A DNA stretch of 64,000 nucleotides, taken from Pseudomonas arcuscaelestis (lineage in GTDB: Bacteria > Pseudomonadota > Gammaproteobacteria > Pseudomonadales > Pseudomonadaceae). The stretch lies in the NCBI RefSeq assembly GCF_016881005.1, contig NZ_JACOPV010000009.1:62001-126000 (forward strand), in the 5' to 3' direction. This document shows, piece after piece, positions 16,518 through 23,107 of the stretch (its first letter is position 1; every line of letters begins with the position of its first letter). A program made the position numbers and the translations under genes. The notes beneath the pieces were generated by a model. That model was not told the origin of the DNA. It saw nothing but the letters and a program-made list of their open reading frames with translations, and searched no databases.

Positions 16518-17462
16518 ATGACTGCATATTTCAATCCGAGCTATATCTTCAATCCAGTGTCAGACGACACTATTGTTGAATTGTCTCCAACGCAGATCCT
16601 GAAATCTCAGGTCTGTAATCGCTCACTTGGCTACTACCGAGCACGCGTTAAACCCATGGCGACACCTCTGAACCTTGTGTTTGGCTCTGCCTTGCATTGG
16701 GTGATAGAGGGGTTCATCAAGGGTTATATCGATCGCGACGAGATGGCAAGACACTTCTCCGAAGAGTTCTTCCGTCTGTCAATGTCAGGCCTAATAAGCA
16801 TGGCAAAGTCAAAAACGCGCGAAGTTAACGAAGTGATTGGGAAGCGATTAGCCGAACAGTTCCCTGCGTTTTACGACAATCTCGGCCTTAGGCCAGTGAT
16901 TATCGAGGGGGCGTTCAAGTTAAAGATTGGGCCTAACACCTATATCAACCTTGTAATCGACTTTGTCGGTGTTGCTGAGAGGGACATCATTTTTGATGGT
17001 GTCGTGATCGCGAAAAAGGGTGACACCGTAATCCTTGACTGGAAAACGGCTGCAACCAAAGAAGGCGCTCTTTTTGCAGGCATTGCTTTGCAACTGACGT
17101 TTTACTGGGAAGCAGTAAGGTTGGCCTGTCAGTCTCTCGGTATCAAAGAGCCATCGGCATGTGGGTTCGCCTCAGGGTTGAAGCCAAACATGTCGAAGAC
17201 CGATTCCGACTCGCTTATGAAAGCCATGTGGCAGCCGGTGCAATGGACCAAGCGTACACGCAGCGACGTCGAAGAGGCTTTCGACTATGCACGCGTTGTT
17301 GCCGGTCGCATCAGGCGTGGTGAATTCCACCGTACGTCTGGCGCAGCCTACAACTCACCTTGTGAAAGTCAAACTCGTTGCGACTATGCAGGTTTGTGCC
17401 TTGAAGGTTCCAAACGCGGCTACAGAATTCCAGGGGTGCTAACAATTGCAGACCTGGTTTAA
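16518..17462 (+). CDS. Cas4/RecB-like PD-(D/E)XK nuclease with probable Fe-S cluster
   Basis: 314 residues from the ATG at 16518 (GGTGAGAGC upstream; an earlier frame start at 16482 has no such site). PD-(D/E)XK motifs in order: FGSALHWVIEGFIKGY (motif I His), NLVIDFVGVAERD (catalytic Asp), DTVILDWKTA (D-x-K), and LQLTFYWEAVRLA (Q-x-x-x-Y). One Cys near the N-terminus (KSQVCNRSLGYY) and three at the C-terminus (PCESQTRCDYAGLC) match the four-Cys Fe-S arrangement of Cas4 and AddB. Such enzymes resect DNA ends. No cas genes or array are nearby, so a role in plasmid recombination or replication is likely. Confidence 0.75.
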   Translation: MTAYFNPSYIFNPVSDDTIVELSPTQILKSQVCNRSLGYYRARVKPMATPLNLVFGSALHWVIEGFIKGYIDRDEMARHFSEEFFRLSMSGLISMAKSKTREVNEVIGKRLAEQFPAFYDNLGLRPVIIEGAFKLKIGPNTYINLVIDFVGVAERDIIFDGVVIAKKGDTVILDWKTAATKEGALFAGIALQLTFYWEAVRLACQSLGIKEPSACGFASGLKPNMSKTDSDSLMKAMWQPVQWTKRTRSDVEEAFDYARVVAGRIRRGEFHRTSGAAYNSPCESQTRCDYAGLCLEGSKRGYRIPGVLTIADLV

Positions 17463-17476
17463 TAATTACTACCTAG

Positions 17477-17512
17477 TGGGGCATACACACCCCATTAGGG
17501 GAATGCTGCCCT
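17477..17512 (+). promoter_or_regulatory. Leader with two exclusive hairpins
   Basis: TGGGG (17477-17481) can pair with CCCCA (17490-17494), and the same CCCC can instead pair with GGGG at 17498-17501. GCAT in the first loop can also pair with ATGC downstream. It lies just before the gene at 17525. Confidence 0.4.
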
Positions 17513-17524
17513 TCGGAGTGACAA

Positions 17525-17983
17525 ATGCGTGAGTCAGTTCTGATGGAGCGGCACGCCCAGCGTGCCATCGAGAAGCGTCGTAAAGAAGAAGATGCCAACC
17601 GCAAGATCGGATCGTTTCTATTGGTCCAGTATCACGCGCAAGGTGAATTTCTTTGTGAGGCTTTGAAAAAGATGAGCCAGATGGAGCGGCAAATGTACAT
17701 TTCCAAACACACCGAGCTGATCGAAAGCTCAGACGGTGCAGAGGGAATCAATGTGGTTTGGTGCCCGAACTCTCAGGTAATGACCCATCGACTTCTTTCC
17801 AGTGAAATGCGGAAAGAGTTCGAAGGGAAGCACTATCTGAGCTCATGGGTGCGTAGAGTTGGTCCTCATCAGTATGATGCACTTCGAGCAAGTTTGCGCC
17901 AAAGGCTAGAAGTTAGGGTTGCTCAACGTCAGCACCAAAAAAATCAACTCGTAATGAACTTTAATCAGGTTCAAGCGAGTTAA
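17525..17983 (+). CDS. Unknown basic protein, 152 residues
   Basis: Start supported by CGGAG upstream. Strongly basic, rich in Arg, Gln and Glu, predicted helical, with no membrane segment and no motif recognised. The first 25 residues (ERHAQRAIEKRRKEEDANRK) look like an exposed charged helix. It follows the Cas4-like gene with its own hairpin leader. Function unknown. Confidence 0.65.
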   Translation: MRESVLMERHAQRAIEKRRKEEDANRKIGSFLLVQYHAQGEFLCEALKKMSQMERQMYISKHTELIESSDGAEGINVVWCPNSQVMTHRLLSSEMRKEFEGKHYLSSWVRRVGPHQYDALRASLRQRLEVRVAQRQHQKNQLVMNFNQVQAS

Positions 17984-17997
17984 AAAGAAAATCCATC

Positions 17998-18095
17998 AGT
18001 CGATGGGCTAAATCCAGCCCTCGGGCCGGAAGTTAATACTTCCGGCGGGACGCCACGGGAGTGTTATTAACCTAACACGCGACGGCGTAACCTGG
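17998..18095 (+). promoter_or_regulatory. Multi-hairpin leader
   Basis: GGGCT/AGCCC near 18006-18022; CCGGAAGT/ACTTCCGG near 18026-18046; GTGTTA/TAACAC near 18062-18079, enclosed by a possible closing pair ACGCC/GGCGT near 18051 and 18083. The leader ends at the ribosome-binding site TGGAGG of the gene at 18104. No T run follows, so it is more likely an RNA structure than a terminator. Confidence 0.45.
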
Positions 18096-18103
18096 AGGTA
18101 CCG

Positions 18104-18358
18104 ATGTCATACATCAAAAACCTGATGCTGGTAATTGTCTCAGCAATCATGGGTACTGTCTCTGCCTCCTTGTTTGAAGGTTGGACACCGCAGGAACAAA
18201 GGATTGTCTTCTTTGTTTCTGTATTAATGGTCGCTTTCATGCTGACCAAGTCCTCACCTTCCTCAAGAAGAAAGAGAAAAATGAAGAAAGTGCAGCAGAG
18301 AAGGGCGCAGAAACGCAAACTTCTACGCGGCAAAAAAAGTAGAGGTCATGGTCCCTAG
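18104..18358 (+). CDS. Small membrane protein with very basic tail
   Basis: 84 residues, TGGAGGTACCG upstream. Two hydrophobic segments (NLMLVIVSAIMGTVSASLF and RIVFFVSVLMVAFML) followed by a 35-residue tail rich in Lys and Arg (RRKRKMKKVQQRRAQKRKLL). Such tails usually lie in the cytoplasm and can bind nucleic acid or phospholipid. Family not recognised. Confidence 0.6.
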   Translation: MSYIKNLMLVIVSAIMGTVSASLFEGWTPQEQRIVFFVSVLMVAFMLTKSSPSSRRKRKMKKVQQRRAQKRKLLRGKKSRGHGP

Positions 18359-18408
18359 ATTTTGGTTGTGGTGAGAACCTCAATTTTAATTCTTTTAGGG
18401 ATTCGACT

Positions 18409-18531
18409 ATGTCATTCGCAGAAGTCATGATTGTATTAGCCCTGGCCTTTTTGGTCTGGATACTTTGTGATCACTGGGAAACGAACGGGAAGCGGTTATT
18501 TCCGGTCAGACACACCCCCCCTCTTGACTGA
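18409..18531 (+). CDS. 40-residue single-pass membrane peptide
   Basis: ATG at 18409, with TTTTAGGGA upstream as a modest ribosome-binding site. One hydrophobic helix (AEVMIVLALAFLVWILCD) and a short basic-polar end. It follows the small membrane protein by 50 bases. Too short for certainty. Confidence 0.45.
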   Translation: MSFAEVMIVLALAFLVWILCDHWETNGKRLFPVRHTPPLD

Positions 18532-18555
18532 GGGAGCTGCAAGGATTCACCGCCC

Positions 18556-18588
18556 AGGGGGCCTAACATCCCCTTTTGGGTTGTTAGG
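18556..18588 (+). promoter_or_regulatory. Probable H-type pseudoknot in a leader
   Basis: AGGGG (18556-18560) pairs with CCCCT (18570-18574). CCTAACA in the loop (18562-18568) pairs perfectly with TGTTAGG downstream (18582-18588). The two helices together form a classic pseudoknot. Confidence 0.5.
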
Positions 18589-18725
18589 TTTTGGGAGGGT
18601 CGCGGCACTCTATAAAAACAAAATCTAATAATAATATGGTGACTATCGTGCTTAATCAATTCCGCAACATGCTCCAAACTCGCAATTCGGCCTTCTCTAC
18701 TCTCGGATGTTTGAAGGAGAGGTTG

Positions 18726-19019
18726 ATGAAGCCAGTTAATGACTTCCGCCTCGTGTTGGTGTTCGTGTTTCTTGCTACGACCATCACTGCGGAGCGACCT
18801 ATGAAACATTGGCTTGTGAAACCGACCTACCGGGCGGTTTTGCTCGCTAAATATGTCAAATGGGGAATTACTGGCTTTTCGCTTTATCTCTATTTCTTCC
18901 ATGGTATTCAGTCACCTTTGTGGCTGACCGCCGCCAGTCTCATGACAGGGGAAGTGCTTTCAATCGCTATTGCAGCGGCTGAAATGGAAATGAAGCATTA
19001 CGGGTACCTAAACAGCTAA
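18726..19019 (+). CDS. Small membrane protein, unknown
   Basis: 97 residues from the ATG at 18726, chosen because GAAGGAGAGG lies directly upstream. The frame is open further upstream (TTG at 18591, ATG at 18636), and a later ATG at 18801 also has GGAG. It has a hydrophobic segment RLVLVFVFLATTITA, then KYVKWGITGFSLYLYFF and PLWLTAASLMTGEVLSIAIAA, so two or three membrane passes. Family not recognised. Confidence 0.5.
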   Translation: MKPVNDFRLVLVFVFLATTITAERPMKHWLVKPTYRAVLLAKYVKWGITGFSLYLYFFHGIQSPLWLTAASLMTGEVLSIAIAAAEMEMKHYGYLNS

Positions 19020-19040
19020 CGCTGACAGGTCGTGAAAACG

Positions 19041-19136
19041 GCCGGCACAGCGTAGCTGTTGCCGGGCGTCGGCAAATCCACGCCCGGTCTGCAGACGGGC
19101 GTTTTTTATCTATCTCCCGTCTGCAGCGGGTAGGAG
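19041..19136 (+). promoter_or_regulatory. Attenuator-like leader with successive exclusive helices and a terminator
   Basis: Helix 1: CCGGCA (19042-19047) with TGCCGG (19060-19065), enclosing CAGC/GCTG. Helix 2: CCGGGCGT (19062-19069) with ACGCCCGG (19080-19087). Helix 3: CGCCC with GGGCG, followed by six T (19081-19107), a terminator. Helix 4: CTGCAGACGGG (19089-19099) with CCCGTCTGCAG (19116-19126), perfect 11 bases. Each helix excludes the next. The ribosome-binding site TAGGAG follows at about 19131. This is the layout of a transcription attenuator for the gene at 19146; the signal it senses is unknown. Confidence 0.6.
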
Positions 19137-19145
19137 CGCTTTGCT

Positions 19146-19580
19146 ATGAGTATTCAAAATTTCCGCGGCGACGTAGTACTGTTCGTCGCTCTCGCTAATG
19201 ACCTGATCACTGCTTGGGAAGCTGGCCGTTTGGCTGCTACTCAACAGGGGGCTTTCGCCGACAATCCCTTCAAGCCGGATACTCGTGACCATGATGAATG
19301 GGCGCGGGGATTTACTTACGGGATCAAGGACGGCTCTTCGGTGGCTGCAGCTTGTATGGCCGGTTTGGTGGTAACACCGTTTCCGGTGATGGAGGCTAAA
19401 TGCATATCGGAGCGTCCATTCTGGGCAGAAGCAAACCGGTTTCAGCAAACCTATGGTGTCCCGGACTGCACTCTTGCAGTTCATATGGGTATTACTGAGG
19501 ATGAGCTTCGAGCTGGTATGGTCCGCCATCACTTCTGGGACGCCGATGGCATTCCTTTAGGGATTCGTGAAGCGAGCTAA
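19146..19580 (+). CDS. Unknown protein with an RMF-like segment
   Basis: 144 residues. Residues about 20-60 (AWEAGRLAATQQGAFADNPF then HDEWARGFTYGIKDG) recall the ribosome modulation factor pattern A-x-x-x-G...P-Y/F...W-x-x-G-W-x-x-G. The C-terminal half is not recognised. It has an attenuator-like leader. Two further proteins in the window (25312, 25732) show the same pattern. RMF binds the small ribosomal subunit in starved cells; a similar role here is only a suggestion. Confidence 0.55.
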   Translation: MSIQNFRGDVVLFVALANDLITAWEAGRLAATQQGAFADNPFKPDTRDHDEWARGFTYGIKDGSSVAAACMAGLVVTPFPVMEAKCISERPFWAEANRFQQTYGVPDCTLAVHMGITEDELRAGMVRHHFWDADGIPLGIREAS

Positions 19581-19691
19581 ATCGAACCTTGCCCCTGGGC
19601 TGGACTAATCATCCGGCCTCGGTCGGATGTTTCCAATTTCGACCGCGCACTCGCCTATAGGCAGTGCCTTGTATGGATAAGGATTTCAAAT

Positions 19692-19820
19692 ATGTGGCTG
19701 ATCAAAGTGTGGGATGGGTATTCAACTAATTCGTACCACAGACGTGGTACTTACGACGAGGTCACCCTTCACCTCCGCCATTCACCACCAAGTTATATCT
19801 GGTCTGCTCAACCAGCCTGA
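19692..19820 (+). CDS. 42-residue protein, unknown
   Basis: ATG at 19692 with AAGGA upstream. It begins MWLIKVWDGYSTNSYHRRGT and ends with WSAQPA. No membrane segment. Supported mainly by its ribosome-binding site and its position between two other small genes. Confidence 0.4.
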   Translation: MWLIKVWDGYSTNSYHRRGTYDEVTLHLRHSPPSYIWSAQPA

Positions 19821-19895
19821 GTGCTTCTCGGGTAGTTAGCACGTTGGCTTTGTGCCTGGAATTCAATTCCCGGCGCATGCCGGCGAGGAACCACT

Positions 19896-20186
19896 ATGTC
19901 GATGACTGCCGAATGGACGCCAGGTTTCTCTGGTGTTGCTACTGAAACGCTGCTGAATGTACGTCGCACCTCATATGGATGCTGGGTCTCCGAGTCGGAG
20001 TTACAGGAATATCTGTACGAGGTAGGGATGTACGCAAGCACGCAGCTGAGCCGGAACGGAAACGTTCTGACATTGAAGCTGAAATGGTTAGGTGCCTGGC
20101 ACTCCTACGATCTCACTGAGATCGAAGGTGGCTTCTACACATGCCCGGTCCAACTGGGTGTGGGTACACAACTAATCCTTCTGTAA
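19896..20186 (+). CDS. Unknown protein, 96 residues
   Basis: Start preceded by GCGAGGAACCACT. The frame has normal codon use for the region, with an alternating polar/hydrophobic pattern (NVLTLKLKWLGAWHSYDLTE) that suggests beta strands. Ends in VGTQLILL and is followed at once by a terminator, so it is probably a single-gene unit. Not recognised. Confidence 0.6.
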   Translation: MSMTAEWTPGFSGVATETLLNVRRTSYGCWVSESELQEYLYEVGMYASTQLSRNGNVLTLKLKWLGAWHSYDLTEIEGGFYTCPVQLGVGTQLILL

Positions 20187-20189
20187 TTC

Positions 20190-20214
20190 GGATGCCCTCA
20201 ACAGGGCATCCTTT
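20190..20214 (+). terminator. Terminator hairpin
   Basis: GGATGCCCT, loop CAAC, AGGGCATCC, then TTT. Perfect 9-base stem. Confidence 0.8.
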
Positions 20215-20219
20215 CTCCT

Positions 20220-20347
20220 AGTGACCTGGACCAAACCTCCAGCTCACGCTGGGTGTTTGCTCGAGTTCATTGCTCGATACACACCCGGCTCCGGCCCCGG
20301 GTGCATACCTAAATTTCCCCGTGGTCCGGCGGGAGAGAGGCAACATC
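20220..20347 (+). promoter_or_regulatory. Recurrent structured leader RNA, copy 1 (before the MoxR-type ATPase)
   Basis: Arms: TGACCTGGA (20222-20230) with TCCAGCTCA (20238-20246); CCAGC with GCTGG (20248-20252), which excludes the first; GGGTGT (20251-20256) with ACACCC (20281-20286), enclosing TCGAG/CTCGA; CACCCGG (20282-20288) with CCGGGTG (20297-20303), which excludes the previous one; CCCCG with CGG-C-GGG (20317-20333), followed directly by GAGAGAGG and the ATG. Four other copies with compensating changes are listed below. Confidence 0.7.
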
Positions 20348-21529
20348 ATGACTAACGTAATCAACGCTGAAACCACCACCGTAGTCGCTGCACGTACCGT
20401 TGCTGAAATCGAAGCTATGCATCGTTCAACCTTGGCTTCTCAAAAGGTTGAACTTGTTATGGCTCACGAGCTGTTTGGTTTCTCGGAGGAGCTCAAAGGG
20501 GTCGGCAAATTGCCTATCTTCGTTGGTGATCATCCGCTGGTACCTAAAGCAAACGACGCACACGTGTTCAACAAGAGCCTGGTCCGCCGGATCTTGCTGA
20601 GCATGAAAGGCGGCGACACTAGCTTTTTGCTGGAAGGTGACAAAGGGACTGGTAAATCCTCCCTGGTTACTCAGCTTCATAATCGCTTGAACAAGCCGAT
20701 GATCAACATCACCGGCAGTAACGGCGTCGACGACACCCATTTGCTTGGTTGCAAAACCATTAAAGGCGGTGACGTACAGGAGGTTGACGGGGTACTGAGC
20801 TATGCATATCGCCATGGCCTGTCTTGCCTCATCGACGAACTCTGCACACTGCGTCCAGGTGTACTGGTTGGTATCAACGACATCCTTCAGGGTGACGGCG
20901 TAATCAACTTGAAGCACCACGGTATTGATCCAACCCTCGACCCACGAGAGCTTCTCAACGTTGATGGCGGGATGACTATCGTTAAGCACCCGTTGTTCCG
21001 GTTGTTCGCGACCGATAACACTGGTGGTAAGCAGCAGCGTGATGCCCGGTTCGTCGGCGTCAACGCACAAAACTCTGCTGTTCGCAGTCGTATGACCAGC
21101 TTCAAGGTGGGCTTTATGACACCAGAAGAGGAAATGAAGGCTCTGAAAGGAGCTGCAGATGTTTACGCCGCTAAACGTCAGGTTACCCCAATGGATAACC
21201 TGTTCATTCAGCAACTCGTAGAGTTCGCTTTCCGTTTCCGGAAGGCGTTCGCCATGGAAGAAGCCTGCGACAACATCTCGTTCCGCGAGATTCAACGTTG
21301 GGCTTACAAGTGGATGATGTACAGCGATGCAGATGAGTCCTTTGTGGATGCCATCTACACGAACCTGGAAGAGACTGACCGAGTACTGGCTCTTGAAACT
21401 TTCGAGTCAGTGTTCTCTCGCAAACTGATTCTGCCGGAAGAGCACGCTTATTCGGTGGGTGATGTTGCAGACAAATTCATCCAGCAAAATGTTGATGCGG
21501 CAAAAGCCGCATTAGTCAACGCTGCTTAA
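20348..21529 (+). CDS. MoxR/CobS-type AAA+ ATPase
   Basis: 393 residues from the ATG at 20348 (GAGAGAGGCAACATC upstream). Walker A is LEGDKGTGKSSL near residues 95-106; Walker B is LSCLIDELCT near 159-168; PLFRLFATDNT is the sensor I region. The family remodels or loads cofactors into large proteins and usually works with a VWA-domain partner. Here the VWA protein is at 23104 and a DUF3150-like protein at 26140, a combination known from phages and plasmids. It has its own structured leader. Confidence 0.82.
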   Translation: MTNVINAETTTVVAARTVAEIEAMHRSTLASQKVELVMAHELFGFSEELKGVGKLPIFVGDHPLVPKANDAHVFNKSLVRRILLSMKGGDTSFLLEGDKGTGKSSLVTQLHNRLNKPMINITGSNGVDDTHLLGCKTIKGGDVQEVDGVLSYAYRHGLSCLIDELCTLRPGVLVGINDILQGDGVINLKHHGIDPTLDPRELLNVDGGMTIVKHPLFRLFATDNTGGKQQRDARFVGVNAQNSAVRSRMTSFKVGFMTPEEEMKALKGAADVYAAKRQVTPMDNLFIQQLVEFAFRFRKAFAMEEACDNISFREIQRWAYKWMMYSDADESFVDAIYTNLEETDRVLALETFESVFSRKLILPEEHAYSVGDVADKFIQQNVDAAKAALVNAA

Positions 21530-21545
21530 TCTGGAGGAGTTTCCA

Positions 21546-22355
21546 ATGTTCTATGTTGTGAACCCCAAAGGGAGTTTCCTTGCTGGTTATCTACAGTCAG
21601 GGGAGCGTGAAAGCATCATGTTCGAGGGGCAGTTGATTCAAGGCGAACCAAAGATAACCAGGCGATTGGAGAGTGCTGATCGCACTTCTCACGAGGCCTG
21701 GGAATATCTGTGCTTGATGGTTACTGAGGCGCGAGCTGATGGCTATCGAGATATGCCGATTGATACCAGCAAATTGCAGGTGCCTGCTGATCTGTACCAG
21801 GAGGAATTCCCCTTGGCTCTGAGAGGTGTTTACGCACGTGTAAAGGCAATGACATCAGATCAGTTCTCAGCCGGGGTTGCCCGATTGAAGGCCGTTCACG
21901 AAGTCACTTGTGCTGGTGTCGAGGTCGTTGGCGATGACAAATATGTGGAGCTGCGTCTCGGCGCAGTCACCATCACTTTTGGCTTCGTGCCTGATAGGTT
22001 GTGGGAAAACATGACCACGAAGGCAAGGGAATTATGTGAAGCCCGAGGAATGTTGGGTGACAACCTGCTTCTTCCTGACGGAAGAGGCCTGTTTCATCTG
22101 CAAACCCGCGAGTCAGCGCTTGACCTTTATGTCCGTGCATTCTTGCAGGGAGCGATGAAGGCAGGCGCTGTGATCGAGCTTTCATCTGATCACGCGTGGT
22201 CCTTTAGCGTCGCAACACCCTTCAATGCTGCTGAAGTGGAAAACCTTCAGTGGTATCAAGAGACGCCAGGGCTGCTCAGCAGCATTCTCAAGCTTGACCA
22301 AACCATCCCAGTACCTGTGACGCAAGTCGTAAGTGCTGTGGATTTCTACTGTTAA
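21546..22355 (+). CDS. Unknown protein, 269 residues
   Basis: It follows the ATPase by 16 bases with TGGAGGAG in front of the ATG, so both are on one transcript. Mixed alpha/beta composition, no membrane segment, no motif recognised. One stretch (DNLLLPDGRGLFHLQTRESALD) and the strand pair VEVVGDDKYVELRLGAVTITFGF suggest a compact domain. A terminator follows immediately. The operon position suggests a partner of the ATPase. Confidence 0.7.
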   Translation: MFYVVNPKGSFLAGYLQSGERESIMFEGQLIQGEPKITRRLESADRTSHEAWEYLCLMVTEARADGYRDMPIDTSKLQVPADLYQEEFPLALRGVYARVKAMTSDQFSAGVARLKAVHEVTCAGVEVVGDDKYVELRLGAVTITFGFVPDRLWENMTTKARELCEARGMLGDNLLLPDGRGLFHLQTRESALDLYVRAFLQGAMKAGAVIELSSDHAWSFSVATPFNAAEVENLQWYQETPGLLSSILKLDQTIPVPVTQVVSAVDFYC

Positions 22356-22357
22356 AA

Positions 22358-22378
22358 AGCGGCCCTACTCGGGCCGCT
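22358..22378 (+). terminator. Terminator hairpin
   Basis: AGCGGCCC, loop TACTC, GGGCCGCT. Perfect 8-base stem, followed by CCTCTTT. Confidence 0.7.
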
Positions 22379-22384
22379 CCTCTT

Positions 22385-22512
22385 TAGTGATCTGGACCAA
22401 AAACCCAGCTCACGCCGGGTTTTTGTTCGAGTTCACTGAACTCACAACCCGGCACCGTGCCCGGGTTCAAATTCGATTTTTCCCTGTGCACGGCAGGCGA
22501 GAGGCAATACAG
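22385..22512 (+). promoter_or_regulatory. Recurrent structured leader RNA, copy 2
   Basis: Same layout as copy 1, with changed bases that keep pairing: GGGTT with AACCC (GGGTG/CACCC elsewhere), AACCCGG with CCGGGTT, inner stem GAGTTC/GAACTC, and last stem CCTG/CAGG. The TGA-x-CTGG arm pairs with CCAG-x-TCA. Confidence 0.7.
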
Positions 22513-22725
22513 ATGAACGTACTGAAAAAGGCATTTGCACGTATCGATGCAGCTCTGGACCAGTTCTGGATCGGCTTCGTACTGCTTAGCTATCACGAAG
22601 CGCAAGCCGCACGTTTCAGCCGCATGGCTGAGCGAATGGCCCAAGCAGCAGTTCAGCGTCCACGGGCGAGCCACCAGGCTCAGCGTCACCGTCTGGAAGC
22701 TGATCTTCTGCAAGGCAAGGTTTAA
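22513..22725 (+). CDS. Small basic protein, 70 residues
   Basis: Starts at the ATG at 22513, after the leader and GAGAGGCAATACAG. Amphipathic and helical (VLKKAFARIDAALDQFWIGF, then ARFSRMAERMAQAAVQR). Its N-terminal half resembles the next small protein at 22892 in length, charge and position, which suggests an old duplication. Function unknown. Confidence 0.6.
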   Translation: MNVLKKAFARIDAALDQFWIGFVLLSYHEAQAARFSRMAERMAQAAVQRPRASHQAQRHRLEADLLQGKV

Positions 22726-22738
22726 CCGTTTTGAGGGC

Positions 22739-22760
22739 TGCCCCTAGGGGCAGCTTCTTG
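22739..22760 (+). terminator. Terminator hairpin
   Basis: GCTGCCCC, TA, GGGGCAGC, then TTCTT. Perfect 8-base stem with a very short loop. Confidence 0.6.
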
Positions 22761-22761
22761 C

Positions 22762-22891
22762 TCTGAGAGTTGGAACAAAAATCCAGCTCAGGCTGGGTGT
22801 TTGTCGAGTTCTTAGAACTCAACGTCACCCGGCTCCGGCCCCGGGTGTTAATTCATTTAGCCCCGAGGTCCGGCGGGTGCGAGGCAACACC
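22762..22891 (+). promoter_or_regulatory. Recurrent structured leader RNA, copy 3
   Basis: GAGTTGGA pairs with TCCAGCTC; CCAGC with GCTGG; GGGTG with CACCC around GAGTTC/GAACTC; CACCCGG with CCGGGTG; CCCCG with CGG-C-GGG. GTGCGAGG and the start codon follow. Confidence 0.7.
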
Positions 22892-23107
22892 ATGAAACTG
22901 TTCAAATCCGTAGCGCAAGCTGTTTCAAAGTTCGTGATGGTTCGGTACCACCGCCGCATGGCGTCTGTTTACCGGAAATTTGCTGCTCATTACGCAGACG
23001 TAGTCATTCACACGCAGCACCGTGTACCCACTGCTTCGATCGCGAAGCTACGGGGTGTAGCGGGGCAGCACGATCAGAAAGCTAAAGCAATTCGAATCGG
23101 AGAATGA
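22892..23107 (+). CDS. Small basic protein, 71 residues
   Basis: Starts at the ATG at 22892 (GCGAGGCAACACC upstream). Helical and basic (KLFKSVAQAVSKFVMVRYHRR). The stop overlaps the start of the VWA gene (ATGA), so the two are probably translated together. It may be a small partner or a translational leader of the VWA protein. Confidence 0.6.
   Translation: MKLFKSVAQAVSKFVMVRYHRRMASVYRKFAAHYADVVIHTQHRVPTASIAKLRGVAGQHDQKAKAIRIGE

Noticed and set aside
20426..21295. Minus-strand frame of 289 residues
   Set aside because: It is antisense to the MoxR-type ATPase, whose Walker motifs are clear; no sign of an independent gene.
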